Assembly: GCF_019352175.1 (NCBI RefSeq)
Contig: NZ_JACBYI010000004.1
Coordinates: forward strand, 1-64,000
Reading direction: 5' to 3'
Source: Paenibacillus sp. S150
GTDB taxonomy: Bacteria; Bacillota; Bacilli; Paenibacillales; Paenibacillaceae
DNA length: 64,000 bases
Made by a program: the position numbers and the translations under genes. The notes beneath the pieces were generated by a model. It was not told where the DNA came from. It saw only the letters and a program-made list of their open reading frames with translations, and searched no databases. Of the stretch, positions 8,273-16,753 are shown piece after piece (positions within the stretch are counted from its first letter, which is position 1; each line of letters starts with the position of its first letter).

Positions 8273-8488
8273 AGAATTTATAGGTTTTGGGGGAAGCGAA
8301 GCTTATCCGTTATTTCACGGTTGCGCTGTAAATGAACGAATGGATCGGGACTTCGGCCAAGCAAACTGCGCGAATGCGTTGGCCGCAGCGGGGAGGTAGA
8401 GGGGATCAAAGGCAGAAGTACCTTTAATTTCGCCCGGAGCCGGCAGGACGGTGAAATCAGCGCGAAATGATTCTTCTCCTCCCCACTG
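8273..8488 (+). repeat. Large dispersed intergenic repeat (R1), copy 1
   Basis: About 216 bp from AGAATTTATA to CTCCCCACTG, closely matching copies at 26987-27249 and 56643-56946. Shared blocks include GGGGGAAGCGAAGCTTATCC, ATGGATCGGGACTTCGGCCA and GGCAGAAGTACCTTT. This copy lacks the right end (GGACGCCGATAGGCGTCTTT) present in the other two. No ribosome site or consistent start precedes the open frames within it, so it looks non-coding. Confidence 0.85.
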
Positions 8489-8515
8489 TTGGCGGGTTAC
8501 CGAATGTAAAAAGGA

Positions 8516-8537
8516 CCTGAAGGAGCTTCAGGTTTTT
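8516..8537 (+). terminator. Short terminator-like hairpin
   Basis: CCTGAAGGAGCTTCAGG followed by TTTTT. It directly follows repeat copy 1 and no gene lies just upstream, so it may end a transcript from the repeat. Confidence 0.5.
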
Positions 8538-8759
8538 CTTACGTAGGATAGACGTAGGCTTTTGGAGTGGACGCTCCGCGAACGGAGCGTTGTCCGGGTC
8601 GCTGTGCTCTCCAGATTTATTTCATTCCCTTAGCGGTGAAAATCCGGAGACCCAGGCGTCCGCTGCCGCTGTTCCGCGGGTCCGTCCGCTCCGCTGTTTA
8701 AGCGGGAGGCGGTTCTGTTATCTTTATAAAACACAATAAAGAAACTTAATTTATCCTGA

Positions 8760-9340
8760 AATGGAACCGGCGAATCTGAACAAGCTGATGGAACGCAAGG
8801 AGGTTCATGGGGAATGGAAGCGAAGTGGAAAAAGTAACACTAATGGGCTGGAATTCTGGATTTAACAGGCTTTAGTGGGATTTTGTACACTTATTGGAGG
8901 CCATCTCCCCTCATACACCTGATTTCAGCCGGATTAGTTGTACTTTTTCCCACTAGGGATGATCCAGGAGCCGAATGCGGTGGATTAGTTATCCTTTTTA
9001 CCGCTAAGATGGCTGCCCTTTGGATGAATGTTTCAAGTTTATCTTAATTGAGACTTATACCTCTACCTGCGGGTTCCATATCTGGCAGGAGGAAGCGCGA
9101 TATTATGGGGGCTAACCGGGATGCGGGGGCGGGGAAATGCGTACAATGAAGTGACTTGGAATTAGGTAACTTAACTGGAGTGAAGAGCTTGAGGTAGAAG
9201 GAACAGCGGGAAAAAGTAGAGTTAATTTCAGCGTATTCCCCTACCCTGTAAGCGGGAGAAACGGATGATTTAGGTATCTTTTTCCGCTAAAGCTGGCGAA
9301 CAAGGAGAATGGGGAGAGTTAAGTTCACTTTTTCCACTTG
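8760..9340. repeat. Cluster of short AGTGGGAAAAAGTAC-type elements (six copies)
   Basis: Six copies of an approximately 23-bp element, with core AGTGGGAAAAAGTAC and AT-rich AACTAATT flank, lie at 8824-8844, 8933-8955 (inverted), 8984-9006 (inverted), 9205-9227, 9268-9289 (inverted) and 9317-9339 (inverted). The stretch 8760-8960 is an inverted copy of 25915-26115 over about 200 bp, including the block TTTAGTGGGATTTTGTACAC. No gene is supported anywhere in 8177-9608; apart from repeats and hairpins I see nothing in it. Confidence 0.8.
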
Positions 9341-9390
9341 GGCCTCCCGCCGGGTTTCGGCAGGCAACTGGCAATCCTAGACCTGACAAG

Positions 9391-9434
9391 CAGAAACGGC
9401 TACGCCGTCCTTGTATAGGACGGCATAGCCGTTT
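9391..9434. repeat. GAAACGG hairpin, copy 2 (terminator-like)
   Basis: Arms AAACGGCTACGCCGTCC and GGACGGCATAGCCGTTT around a TTGTATA loop. It is the best-formed hairpin in this gap and could end transcription from either side. Confidence 0.7.
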
Positions 9435-9543
9435 TGTTCTAAAATGAACCTGAAGCCGCAGCATGTATGTCCATTAACCAAAGGGGATTTGTGGTATGGC
9501 TGTACTCTGTGCAACAGAAAAGCTCAGTGTTCATAAACGAATC

Positions 9544-9572
9544 GATTCTGCTGCATAAAGTGCAGCAGAATC
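9544..9572. other. Perfect 12-bp stem-loop after the S41 peptidase gene
   Basis: GATTCTGCTGCA, loop TAAAG, TGCAGCAGAATC. It lies 37 bp past the stop of the minus-strand peptidase gene. Neither side has a T tract, so it may stabilise the mRNA 3' end rather than terminate. Confidence 0.55.
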
Positions 9573-9608
9573 CCCTCCCCGAAACCCTTCTTAAGTTAGT
9601 CGGATGGA

Positions 9609-11051
9609 TTATTTTACAGATAATTTCAACTGGTTCAGAGTGCTGTTGTAGCTCCAGGTAAAGGCCGGGAACTTCTTCTTAAAGGCATTTAGTTCAATGT
9701 AAGTCTCATCGTCAGAAATAACCGCATCTTTGGAGGCGAGGGTAAACCCTGAAAGCGTACCGTCCCCGGCAGTTATAAGCACCTTCTTATTCTTGGAATC
9801 CCAAGTAAGTTCGCTCTCTGTAAGTGCAGCCAGCACCTTTGCTGAAGCGTAAATCTTGTCCCCTTGCTTCAAGAGGCCGACATTTCCGGCGAAAGGAACT
9901 CCGTTAATATCCAGAATATGATTATCCCCGGCAGCAGAAATACCGTTTAGCCCGGCAATCTGCAATGCGGTAATCAGCTGTGCGGTATAGCCTTGAACTG
10001 TAATGTCGGGAGTAAGTCCAATATGGTTGAAGTCTTCTTTGTTGGGGGTCAGGTACTTTTGTGTTGTAAGCTTCAGCATATCCCCGTTTGACATAGGCAG
10101 CAGGCTTTGAATCCTCGCCTTGCCGTAAGTCCGCGTGCCGACAATGGTAGCCAGCTTGTTGTCCCGCAGTGCGCCAGTCAAGGCTTCTGATGCGCTGGCT
10201 GTGTATTCGTTTGTCAAAACGACAACAGGAACGCCGATTTTACTGCCATCGGTAATGGCTATGGGTGTCAGTGTCCCGCTTTGATCAGATGTGTACATCA
10301 TAATCCCCGAAGCAATGAATTTGGCGGCGATATTGTAAGCCGATTCCATATACCCGCCTGTATTGTCGCGCAGGTCCAGAACCATGGATTTCATTCCGGC
10401 TGTACGCAGCTTGTCCAATACGGCCGTGAATTCCTCGTCAGCGGTTTGTGTGAAGCCGTTGATGGAAATATAGGCAATGCTGCTTCCGACAATCTTGCCC
10501 GTAACTGAAGCCGAAGCTATCTCATTGCGGGTAACACTGTAAGTTTTATTGACACCGTTCCGGGAAATCAGCAGCGTTACTTTGGTTCCTGCCGTACCGC
10601 TCAGTTCATCGCCCTCTGTATCCTCAATGGCAACGCCATTGATTTTGAGAATGACATCCCCGCGTTTAAGGCCGGCCTGCTCTGCCGGAGATGCCGGGAT
10701 CACCTCTTCGATGTAGAGCTCTTTGGAGGTGTACATAAGCTTGATGCCGATCCCGACATATTCAAGGTCAACCTGATGTTCAAATTCAGCCGCTTCTTCA
10801 CTGTCAAAATACATGCTGTATGGATCATCGAGAGTGTTCACCATGCCGTCGATTGCGCCGCGGATTAACGTATCCTGGTCCACTCCTGTCAGGTTATACG
10901 TCTCCAGATAGTTCATAACCTCATTGATAAGGTCAAGCCTTGAAGCTGCTTCATTCTGAGCGGTGGTTTCTGCGGAAGCCGCCGGTGCAAACACTATGGA
11001 TAATGCCAGGCATCCGCTAAGAACAGTGCCGATTATTTTACCTGTTTTCAT
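9609..11051 (-). CDS. S41 family carboxyl-terminal processing peptidase with C-terminal copper-amine-oxidase-N-like domain
   Basis: A 480-residue exported protease of the CtpA type. Residues 1-27 are a signal peptide (LSGCLALSIVFAPAASA). Residues 90-170 are a PDZ domain (VGIGIKLMY, IPASPAEQAGLKRGDVILKI). The S41 catalytic domain has the nucleophile in NEYTASASEAL (Ser near 288) and the general base Lys in GTRTYGKAR (near 311), so it should be active. The last 110 residues (ILDINGVPFAG, KKFPAFTWSYNSTLNQLKLS) resemble the copper amine oxidase N-domain repeats common in Paenibacillus exoproteins, likely for wall or substrate binding. The next gene upstream has the same kind of domain at its N-terminus. 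Confidence 0.9.
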   Translation of the reverse strand: MKTGKIIGTVLSGCLALSIVFAPAASAETTAQNEAASRLDLINEVMNYLETYNLTGVDQDTLIRGAIDGMVNTLDDPYSMYFDSEEAAEFEHQVDLEYVGIGIKLMYTSKELYIEEVIPASPAEQAGLKRGDVILKINGVAIEDTEGDELSGTAGTKVTLLISRNGVNKTYSVTRNEIASASVTGKIVGSSIAYISINGFTQTADEEFTAVLDKLRTAGMKSMVLDLRDNTGGYMESAYNIAAKFIASGIMMYTSDQSGTLTPIAITDGSKIGVPVVVLTNEYTASASEALTGALRDNKLATIVGTRTYGKARIQSLLPMSNGDMLKLTTQKYLTPNKEDFNHIGLTPDITVQGYTAQLITALQIAGLNGISAAGDNHILDINGVPFAGNVGLLKQGDKIYASAKVLAALTESELTWDSKNKKVLITAGDGTLSGFTLASKDAVISDDETYIELNAFKKKFPAFTWSYNSTLNQLKLSVK

Positions 11052-11103
11052 GAGTGCATACGTCCTTTGTTATATTTTTGCATGCCAATCCGGAAGCTGC
11101 CGG

Positions 11104-12288
11104 CTATCCCTTTAGTTCCTCAGTACTGATTTCAAAGCTGTTGTCTATGGTCCAAGTGCCATTGTCCGCTTTAGACATAATATATATTTTGGTTTGTTTG
11201 TAGCTGTTGCCTGAAGCCGCCTCTTTAATCGTTGTTTCGGTATAAACGGCCGCTTCATCGGAAGTGAAATAATAGATATTGGAATTATCCAGCGTGTATC
11301 GCAGGTCCAGGGAATTGAACAAGCTTTGCAGGGCGGTTTTGCCGTCAGCATCAGTATCGCTATTGAAAACGGACAGCATGCTGAGCGTACCCTCCACATT
11401 CTCTGTACTTAAAAACTCATGGTATTTGCTGAGCTGATCTTTAATATTCGAAGCATCGCCTTGGGGAACATTGGCGGCAGCCGTCATTCCTTGCTCCCTT
11501 GTTAAAAGGATGGTCTGCTTCTGCAGCTGCACATCGGAAATTTTCCACTTACCGTCTGTGCGGACAAGGCTGTAGAGATATTCGTTTTTCTCGTCAGGGT
11601 AGTAGTATCCGCCTTTCCATATGGAGGTTTCCAGGGTATAGGCAGTTGCTTCATCGCCTTGGATGTTTAGAACCTTGAGCGTGTTGATGGTATCGCTGAA
11701 ATCGTAAGCCTGGAAAAAGCTGTTCAGATTGGATACGGCATCTGCATTGTCACTTTCCGAACTCATGAGGGAGTAAAAGCTTATTGCTCTCTCCTCATTG
11801 CAATACTGCATCGCCAGGGCAATGACTGCCGCGATTTCAGCTTCATCGCTGGCAGAAGGCTCCGGTGTGTTGATCTCTACACTTCTGGTGTCCGCAGCCC
11901 AGACAGTTGTTCCGCCGGTTGCTTCAGCGATGAAGCGTAAAGGTATGTATGTGGTTCCGCCCGTGGATACCGGAGCGGCAGTCAGTTTCTTGACCGTCCC
12001 ATTGACCGTTGCACGGGTGCTGCCGATTTTCAGGCTAATGGAGAGATCCGCGCTTGTTCCTGTTACGGTGCCTGTATTGGCGTCCCAGAGCACTTCCAGA
12101 CCCAGTTCCTCGAAAATCACCCGAAAAGGCACCATTACAGAGTTGTTCTTTATATAAGGAGAACCGGCCGGAAATGAGACCTCACTTCCGTTAATATAGA
12201 CTTCAATCGGTTTGTCTGCGGCAAAAGCGGGGACAGCCAGCACCAGGGCGAGCAGGCTAATGCCAAATAGGGTTAATAGTTTCTTCAA
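11104..12288 (-). CDS. Secreted copper-amine-oxidase-N-domain protein
   Basis: A 394-residue protein with a signal peptide (LKKLLTLFGISLLALVLAVP to AFA), then a copper amine oxidase N-domain with the typical paired motifs VMVPFRVIFEELGLEVLWD and TYIPLRFIAEATGG. Residues 155-394 are two related alpha+beta segments (FQAYDFSDTI, WKISDVQLQKQ and FNSLDLRYTL, TWTIDNSFEIS) that look like SnoaL/NTF2-like repeats. The TTG at 12286-12288 was chosen because AAAGGAGAG lies just upstream and it leaves a normal signal peptide; a longer frame to 12366 is unlikely. Function is unknown, probably wall associated. The S41 protease gene lies 52 bp downstream. Confidence 0.8.
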   Translation of the reverse strand: MKKLLTLFGISLLALVLAVPAFAADKPIEVYINGSEVSFPAGSPYIKNNSVMVPFRVIFEELGLEVLWDANTGTVTGTSADLSISLKIGSTRATVNGTVKKLTAAPVSTGGTTYIPLRFIAEATGGTTVWAADTRSVEINTPEPSASDEAEIAAVIALAMQYCNEERAISFYSLMSSESDNADAVSNLNSFFQAYDFSDTINTLKVLNIQGDEATAYTLETSIWKGGYYYPDEKNEYLYSLVRTDGKWKISDVQLQKQTILLTREQGMTAAANVPQGDASNIKDQLSKYHEFLSTENVEGTLSMLSVFNSDTDADGKTALQSLFNSLDLRYTLDNSNIYYFTSDEAAVYTETTIKEAASGNSYKQTKIYIMSKADNGTWTIDNSFEISTEELKG

Positions 12289-12410
12289 CAGTCTCTCTCC
12301 TTTAAATAACAACTCTTTGTAAAATAGGTTCATTATACCATCGGAATTTTCTTGCTGTCTATTCATTCGTGTAAGCTTAAATAGAGAGAAGTATTAATAT
12401 CTGCAGACGC

Positions 12411-12445
12411 AGCATAAAGCCGGAGACGCAGCGTCATCTCCGGCT
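12411..12445 (-). terminator. Terminator of nadK
   Basis: Read on the minus strand: AGCCGGAGATGACG, short loop, CGTCTCCGGCT, then TTTATG. It lies about 70 bp past the nadK stop. Confidence 0.65.
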
Positions 12446-12512
12446 CTACTGCTATTGGTAAAGCTGCTCTCCAGGGAGCAAGCTTAATCCATGTATATCT
12501 TGCTGATTCCTG

Positions 12513-13316
12513 TTAGATCAGGAAAGCTTCACGGACCCGGTTCCAGAACGGAAACGGGCGGTATCTGGCAAAGCTGATTTTTTTGTCGGATACCTGGCAG
12601 CGCACGGAGATCAGGTCATCAACGGATATGTTGTTATGGTCTACCGTCAGCAGCAGGCGCTGTTCCTTGCGTGAAAAAATATCGCAGTGGTGATGCTTGG
12701 GCAGCAGCAGAGGCGACCCCATCGTGCGGAAGACACGATTGTTGATGGAAGCAATCTCTGCAATCTGCAGGGCTTCGATGCTCGGATGCACCATTGCCCC
12801 GCCGAGGCTCTTATTATAGGCCGTGCTGCCTGACGGCGTGGACACGCACAGGCCGTCTCCACGGAACATCTCGAAGGTCACATCATTGATGTCCACCTGA
12901 ATAACTACGGTTCCGTCCACGCCCTTCAGCGTGAACTCATTCAGGGCAATATGCGAGGTGGAGCCGGATTTCTTGTGGATCTCCAATTCGAGCAGCGGAT
13001 ATTCGACCAAGCGCGGCTTGTGCGGCTCGGAGCTGCTGTTCCCGCACATATAATCAGCCAGAGCAGGCAGCTCGTCTGCCTTCCAATCCGCATAGAATCC
13101 CAAGTGACCGGTGTGGACGCCCACAAAGGCCAGATTGGGGATCTGATCGATAAAGGTGTGAAAAGCGTGCAGCATCGTGCCGTCTCCGCCAATCGAAATG
13201 ACGATTTCCGGAGATTTGGCATCCAGCTCCAGGTTCCGCTCCGCTGCCAGCTTGTGAAATTGCTCCGCAAGTTTGATGGACAGTTCGTCACCGCGGTCCA
13301 GAACATAATATCTCAA
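12513..13316 (-). CDS. nadK: NAD kinase
   Basis: A 267-residue enzyme that phosphorylates NAD+ to NADP+. The ATP/NAD-binding GGDGT motif is at residues 43-47 (SIGGDGTMLHAF) and the conserved second motif is TPSGSTAYNKSLGGAM. Length matches the short Bacillota NAD kinases. Start is TTG at 13314-13316 with AAAGGAG about 10 nt upstream. ylbJ lies upstream on the same strand with an 85-nt gap, so the two may share a transcript. Confidence 0.94.
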   Translation of the reverse strand: MRYYVLDRGDELSIKLAEQFHKLAAERNLELDAKSPEIVISIGGDGTMLHAFHTFIDQIPNLAFVGVHTGHLGFYADWKADELPALADYMCGNSSSEPHKPRLVEYPLLELEIHKKSGSTSHIALNEFTLKGVDGTVVIQVDINDVTFEMFRGDGLCVSTPSGSTAYNKSLGGAMVHPSIEALQIAEIASINNRVFRTMGSPLLLPKHHHCDIFSRKEQRLLLTVDHNNISVDDLISVRCQVSDKKISFARYRPFPFWNRVREAFLI

Positions 13317-13401
13317 GATGTATAGGCTCCTTTGTATGATTCAGTCATACACCGATCATAATCAATCCGGACCCGGAACACAATATTCGAAGTGTTAAAA
13401 T

Positions 13402-14670
13402 TCACGGCCGCCGTCCCGGACGCGGGATGCGGCGGAGCAGGAGCATCAGCAGGGAGAGCAGCAAGGCTGAGCCGAGCAGTATGCCAAGCCAGCTAATACC
13501 GGCGGCAAAGCCGGACAGAGGGGAAGCGAAGCCGGCAGCGGCAGGAACCGTGCTGTAGTCGACGCGGAGCCCCGAACCAACCACAGGGTTCCAGAGCAGC
13601 ATTACAAGTCCTGCGGACAGGAACGCGTGCACCAGCCGGGCGGCCAAAAAGGGCAGATAGCGCAATCCGGTCCCGTTCAGGATGCTCGCTACCTGGGCGT
13701 GTACAGACAGGCCGCCCCAGGAGAGGACACAAGCGGCTGCGGCGACCTTGAATTGCAGCGGCACGGAAGCGGCAGCCGCTCCGGCTGAACGGGCGCCTAG
13801 CGTCACTTCGAAGAGGCCGCTGACGAGAGCTGAGGACAGCTCCGCAGGGAAGCCTGCCAGGGTAAGCAGCTCCCCTGTAAAGCTGAAGAGCGCGGACATG
13901 ATTCCGGCGCGGTCCATCAGCTCCATCAGCACATTGAAGAATACCACCAGCCCGCCTACGACAATAATCAGCTGCAGTGAAGACTGAACTGCTCCCTTCA
14001 GCAGCTCTCCCAGGCTTCGTCCGTCCCGCCGTCTTGCTTCCGCCATTGAGCGAAGCGCCATACGGAGCCTCCCGCTGCCGCCGGTGTCTGGGGCGGCCTG
14101 AGGGGCTTCTGCGGCGGCCTGCACATGCGATCCGGAGGCTGAATCCTCCCGCCGGCCGTAAAATGACAGCATTAGTCCTACAATGAGGCCTCCGCCGTAA
14201 TGGGCAAGCGCCAGGATCAGACCCAGGGAGGCGTCATGAAAGAAGCCTACCGAGACCGCGCCCAGCAGGAAGATAGGATCGGAGGAGGTGGTGAAGGCCA
14301 CCAGCCGCTCCCCTTCCACACGGCTCAGCAGTTCCTGCTCCCGCAGCTTTGCGGTTAATTTGGCGCCGACTGGGTATCCTGAGACATAGCCCATAGCCGC
14401 CACAAAGCCGCCGCTGCCGGGAATATTGAAGACCGGACGCATCAGCGGATCAAGCAGGGCGCCGAACAGATGAACTACCCCGAAGCCCAGCATCATCTCG
14501 GAAATCACGAAGAAGGGGAACAGCGAGGGAAACAGCACGTCCCACCAGACGGCAAGCCCGCGAAGGGCTGCATCCAGGGAGCTTGCCGGATGCAGCAGCA
14601 GCAGCAGCATGCATCCCGCAAGGAGGGCACCCAGCAGCAGGCTGCAGTTTTTTTTCAGAATCATCATCAA
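13402..14670 (-). CDS. ylbJ: Sporulation integral membrane protein YlbJ
   Basis: A 422-residue polytopic membrane protein with nucleoside-transporter-like gate regions (VWWDVLFPSLFPFFVISEMM near the N-terminus, GYVSGYPVGAKLTAKL, TTSSDPIFLLGAV). These are hallmarks of YlbJ, a sigma-E-dependent membrane protein needed for spore cortex formation in B. subtilis. A hydrophilic cytoplasmic stretch of about 45 residues sits mid-protein (QAAPDTGGSGRLRMALRSMA). Several close ATG codons are available with GGGAGG upstream. It is upstream of nadK on the same strand. Confidence 0.88.
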   Translation of the reverse strand: MMMILKKNCSLLLGALLAGCMLLLLLHPASSLDAALRGLAVWWDVLFPSLFPFFVISEMMLGFGVVHLFGALLDPLMRPVFNIPGSGGFVAAMGYVSGYPVGAKLTAKLREQELLSRVEGERLVAFTTSSDPIFLLGAVSVGFFHDASLGLILALAHYGGGLIVGLMLSFYGRREDSASGSHVQAAAEAPQAAPDTGGSGRLRMALRSMAEARRRDGRSLGELLKGAVQSSLQLIIVVGGLVVFFNVLMELMDRAGIMSALFSFTGELLTLAGFPAELSSALVSGLFEVTLGARSAGAAAASVPLQFKVAAAACVLSWGGLSVHAQVASILNGTGLRYLPFLAARLVHAFLSAGLVMLLWNPVVGSGLRVDYSTVPAAAGFASPLSGFAAGISWLGILLGSALLLSLLMLLLRRIPRPGRRP

Positions 14671-14823
14671 CGCCTCCCGGTATATGGATAGATGTATGCA
14701 AAAAAAGGGACAAACAGCACAAAAAAATTAAGAAAGCGGTTACAAATGACTGTGCTTTTTGACTGAAATTATGGTATTATAAAATTAATTAATGCACACC
14801 TTATAAGGGATGGAGTGATGGTG

Positions 14824-14919
14824 ATGAGTGTAGTTGCCGGAGTTCTGGTTTGTGCTTTTGTATATGTTATCCGGGTCTCTCTCGTCCCTCCTGGTGATGA
14901 GGAATTTAGGACCTATTAA
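14824..14919 (+). CDS. 31-residue single-pass membrane microprotein
   Basis: Starts ATG at 14824 with GGAG 8 nt upstream. The product MSVVAGVLVCAFVYVIRVSL continues VPPGDEEFRTY. Residues 2-20 form one hydrophobic helix, followed by a short acidic tail. It has its own transcription unit: an AT-rich upstream region with a weak TTGACT/TAAAAT pair (14759-14785, 15-bp spacer), and a strong terminator starting 7 nt after the stop. The tight start-stop-terminator packing argues for a real gene. I do not recognise it. Confidence 0.6.
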   Translation: MSVVAGVLVCAFVYVIRVSLVPPGDEEFRTY

Positions 14920-14925
14920 ATACTC

Positions 14926-14956
14926 AAGGCGCTAAACATGGTTTAGCGCCTTTTTT
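14926..14956 (+). terminator. Terminator of the microprotein gene
   Basis: AAGGCGCTAAAC, ATG loop, GTTTAGCGCCTT, then a T run. A 12-bp perfect stem. Confidence 0.9.
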
Positions 14957-15077
14957 CTGCGGACAGGCCCTGGAATATGATACTTAAGGCAGGATAACCG
15001 AGCTGCGCAAATTTTGGTATAATAACAATGACGTTACATTCATCATTAATTTAATGGAAGAAAGCTGGTAGCCTCCA

Positions 15078-15461
15078 ATGAATTCAAATGACAGCATATA
15101 TGACAACCTGGGAGGCGCGGAGGGACTGCACCGGCTGGTTGAGGCTTTTTATGCCAAGGTGCAGCTTCATCCGCAGCTCGGTCCCTTGTTCCCGGCAGAT
15201 ATTGCTCCTGTCCTGGAGAAGCAGTATCAATTCTTAAGTCAATTTTTTGGCGGACCCACGCTCTATTCACAGCAGCATGGCAATCCGATGATGAGGGCAA
15301 GACATCTGCACATCCCCATTACACCCGAGCGCGCGGAAGAATGGCTGGATTGTATGAAAGAGGCGTTGGAGGAAACGGGTGTGGAGGAGCCGCTGCGGTC
15401 ATTTGTGTTAAGCCGTCTTGCGGGTCCTGCGCATCATTTTGTCAACTTGCCCAAGGAGTAA
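15078..15461 (+). CDS. Group II truncated haemoglobin (YjbI/GlbO type)
   Basis: A 127-residue globin. It has Tyr B10 (Y25 in VEAFYAKV), the proximal His F8 in RARHLHIPI (H76) and Trp G8 (W89 in AEEWLDCM), the pattern of group II truncated haemoglobins that bind O2 or NO and may act in peroxide or NO detoxification. Cytoplasmic. Length is standard. The next gene follows closely, so the two are probably co-transcribed. In B. subtilis the homologue yjbI lies near the thiol-stress gene yjbH; here that context is absent. Confidence 0.92.
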   Translation: MNSNDSIYDNLGGAEGLHRLVEAFYAKVQLHPQLGPLFPADIAPVLEKQYQFLSQFFGGPTLYSQQHGNPMMRARHLHIPITPERAEEWLDCMKEALEETGVEEPLRSFVLSRLAGPAHHFVNLPKE

Positions 15462-15482
15462 CGCGTAGCTGACCGTGAAAGG

Positions 15483-16196
15483 ATGAGGGCATTGCCGGAA
15501 TTAATACCGCTTTACACTATTAAGGTGATTTGCTGCAATTGTGAAAGGGAGTTTACAACCTCAAGAGTGCGTCCCAGCCTCAAAAAAGCTATTCGGCGCG
15601 ATGCCGACTTCTGCTCCTATTACAAGGATGAGAATCCGGATTATTACGTTGTGCGGGTCTGTCCGAGCTGCGGCTTCGCCTCCACCGAAAATTCGGCGGA
15701 CAAGCTGGCCGACTGGCAGCGCAAATCCTTCCGCGAGCAGGTGGGGGGCCGCTGGATTGTCCGCGATTTCGGAGATAAGCGCAGCTGGGAGGTTGCGCTG
15801 GAGACCTACAAGCTTGCGTTGATCTGTGCCCAAAGCATTAAGGACAAGGACCGCATTATCGCCAGTCTTCTGCATCATATTGCCTGGATGTACCGGTATC
15901 AAGGGGATACCGCCCAGGAGCAGCGGTTCTTGCGTTATTCGCTTGACATGTATATCAAGGTCTACGAAAATGACGGCATTGGCGGAAATGATGCCCGTCT
16001 GATGTACCTGATCGGCGAGCTGAACCGCCGCATCGGCGAATTCTCAAGTGCAGTGAAATGGTTCTCGCGTCTGATCAATGACCAGAAGATCATGGATGCC
16101 GCGATGATCCGGGCTGCCCGGGAACAGTGGGCGCTTCTGCGTGAACAGATGAACGGGGGCGAACTGGGGACGGACGGCCTGCCTTCAGGTACATAA
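15483..16196 (+). CDS. DUF2225 family protein
   Basis: A 237-residue cytoplasmic protein. The N-terminus carries two Cys pairs (CCNCEREFTTSRVR and CPSCGFAS), a probable zinc ribbon, followed by a helical TPR-like region (ETYKLALICAQSIKDKDRII, GNDARLMYLIGELNRRIG). Function is unknown. The ATG at 15483 has AAAGG directly abutting it; an in-frame TTG at 15492 has the same site at a better 9-nt distance and may be the true start. It lies 21 nt after the globin gene and ends at a clear terminator. Confidence 0.85.
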   Translation: MRALPELIPLYTIKVICCNCEREFTTSRVRPSLKKAIRRDADFCSYYKDENPDYYVVRVCPSCGFASTENSADKLADWQRKSFREQVGGRWIVRDFGDKRSWEVALETYKLALICAQSIKDKDRIIASLLHHIAWMYRYQGDTAQEQRFLRYSLDMYIKVYENDGIGGNDARLMYLIGELNRRIGEFSSAVKWFSRLINDQKIMDAAMIRAAREQWALLREQMNGGELGTDGLPSGT

Positions 16197-16271
16197 GAAT
16201 CAGCCGGGTGAGACGGAAGCACGGGGGGAAAAGAACGGACCCGTTTCGTTCCGTCAACCCTGTTGCGCCAA

Positions 16272-16304
16272 AAACGCACCAGGAAAGTTATCCTGGTGCG
16301 TCTT
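16272..16304 (+). terminator. Terminator after globin-DUF2225 unit
   Basis: ACGCACCAGGA, loop AAGTTA, TCCTGGTGCGT, then CTTT. It may also serve the minus-strand genes ending at 16335. Confidence 0.75.
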
Positions 16305-16334
16305 TGAGACAGGTGAAACGGTCTGAACCGCCGA

Positions 16335-16565
16335 TCAGCGGACATCGCGGTCAAACAGCAGATAGTCGGCATCCGTGTCGATTACCGTGAGGCTGGCTTT
16401 GCAGCAGGGGAAGACCAGCAGCTTTTTTTTGCCTTCATGGACGAGCCGAAGCTCCTTCGGCTTCATGGGCAGCAGAACGTTCTCCTTGTCGCAGAACGGA
16501 CAGTACTGCACATACATGTCTCCCGATATGATGTCATAAGGCCAGGTGTGGCTGAACGGAATCAT
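16335..16565 (-). CDS. Small CPFC zinc-ribbon-like protein
   Basis: A 76-residue protein (MIPFSHTWPYDIISGDMYVQ to YCPFCDKENVLL, LVFPCCKASLTVIDTDADYL). The CPFC and FPCC pairs form a probable treble Cys/zinc site. Its ATG overlaps the yycC stop by four bases (ATGA), so it is translationally coupled to yycC. I do not recognise a named family. The 229-residue frame extending upstream is an artefact; start here is set by the coupling. Confidence 0.7.
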   Translation of the reverse strand: MIPFSHTWPYDIISGDMYVQYCPFCDKENVLLPMKPKELRLVHEGKKKLLVFPCCKASLTVIDTDADYLLFDRDVR

Positions 16566-16753
16566 TGCTCGCCCTTCTCGGGCGGCAGTGGCGCTGCTTC
16601 GCTCCCTGAAGTGCTTTCGTTCTGCTTCTTGGATAATTCCGCAATCTTTTGCAGCAGGATATGTTGTGGCATATGCATCAGGTGTTCCAGGGGAACGCCG
16701 AGTTGTTTGGATAAAGCAATCGCCGTTTCCGGTGAAATTTGCAGTGGCTTCAT
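16562..16753 (-). CDS. yycC: YycC family protein
   Basis: A 63-residue protein beginning MKPLQISPETAIALSKQLGV then PLEHLMHMPQHILLQKIAEL, the highly conserved YycC core (B. subtilis YycC has nearly the same segment). Function is unknown. The charged 17-residue tail is variable. AAGGAGG lies about 9 nt before the ATG. The stop overlaps the start of the CPFC protein. Confidence 0.88.
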   Translation of the reverse strand: MKPLQISPETAIALSKQLGVPLEHLMHMPQHILLQKIAELSKKQNESTSGSEAAPLPPEKGEQ

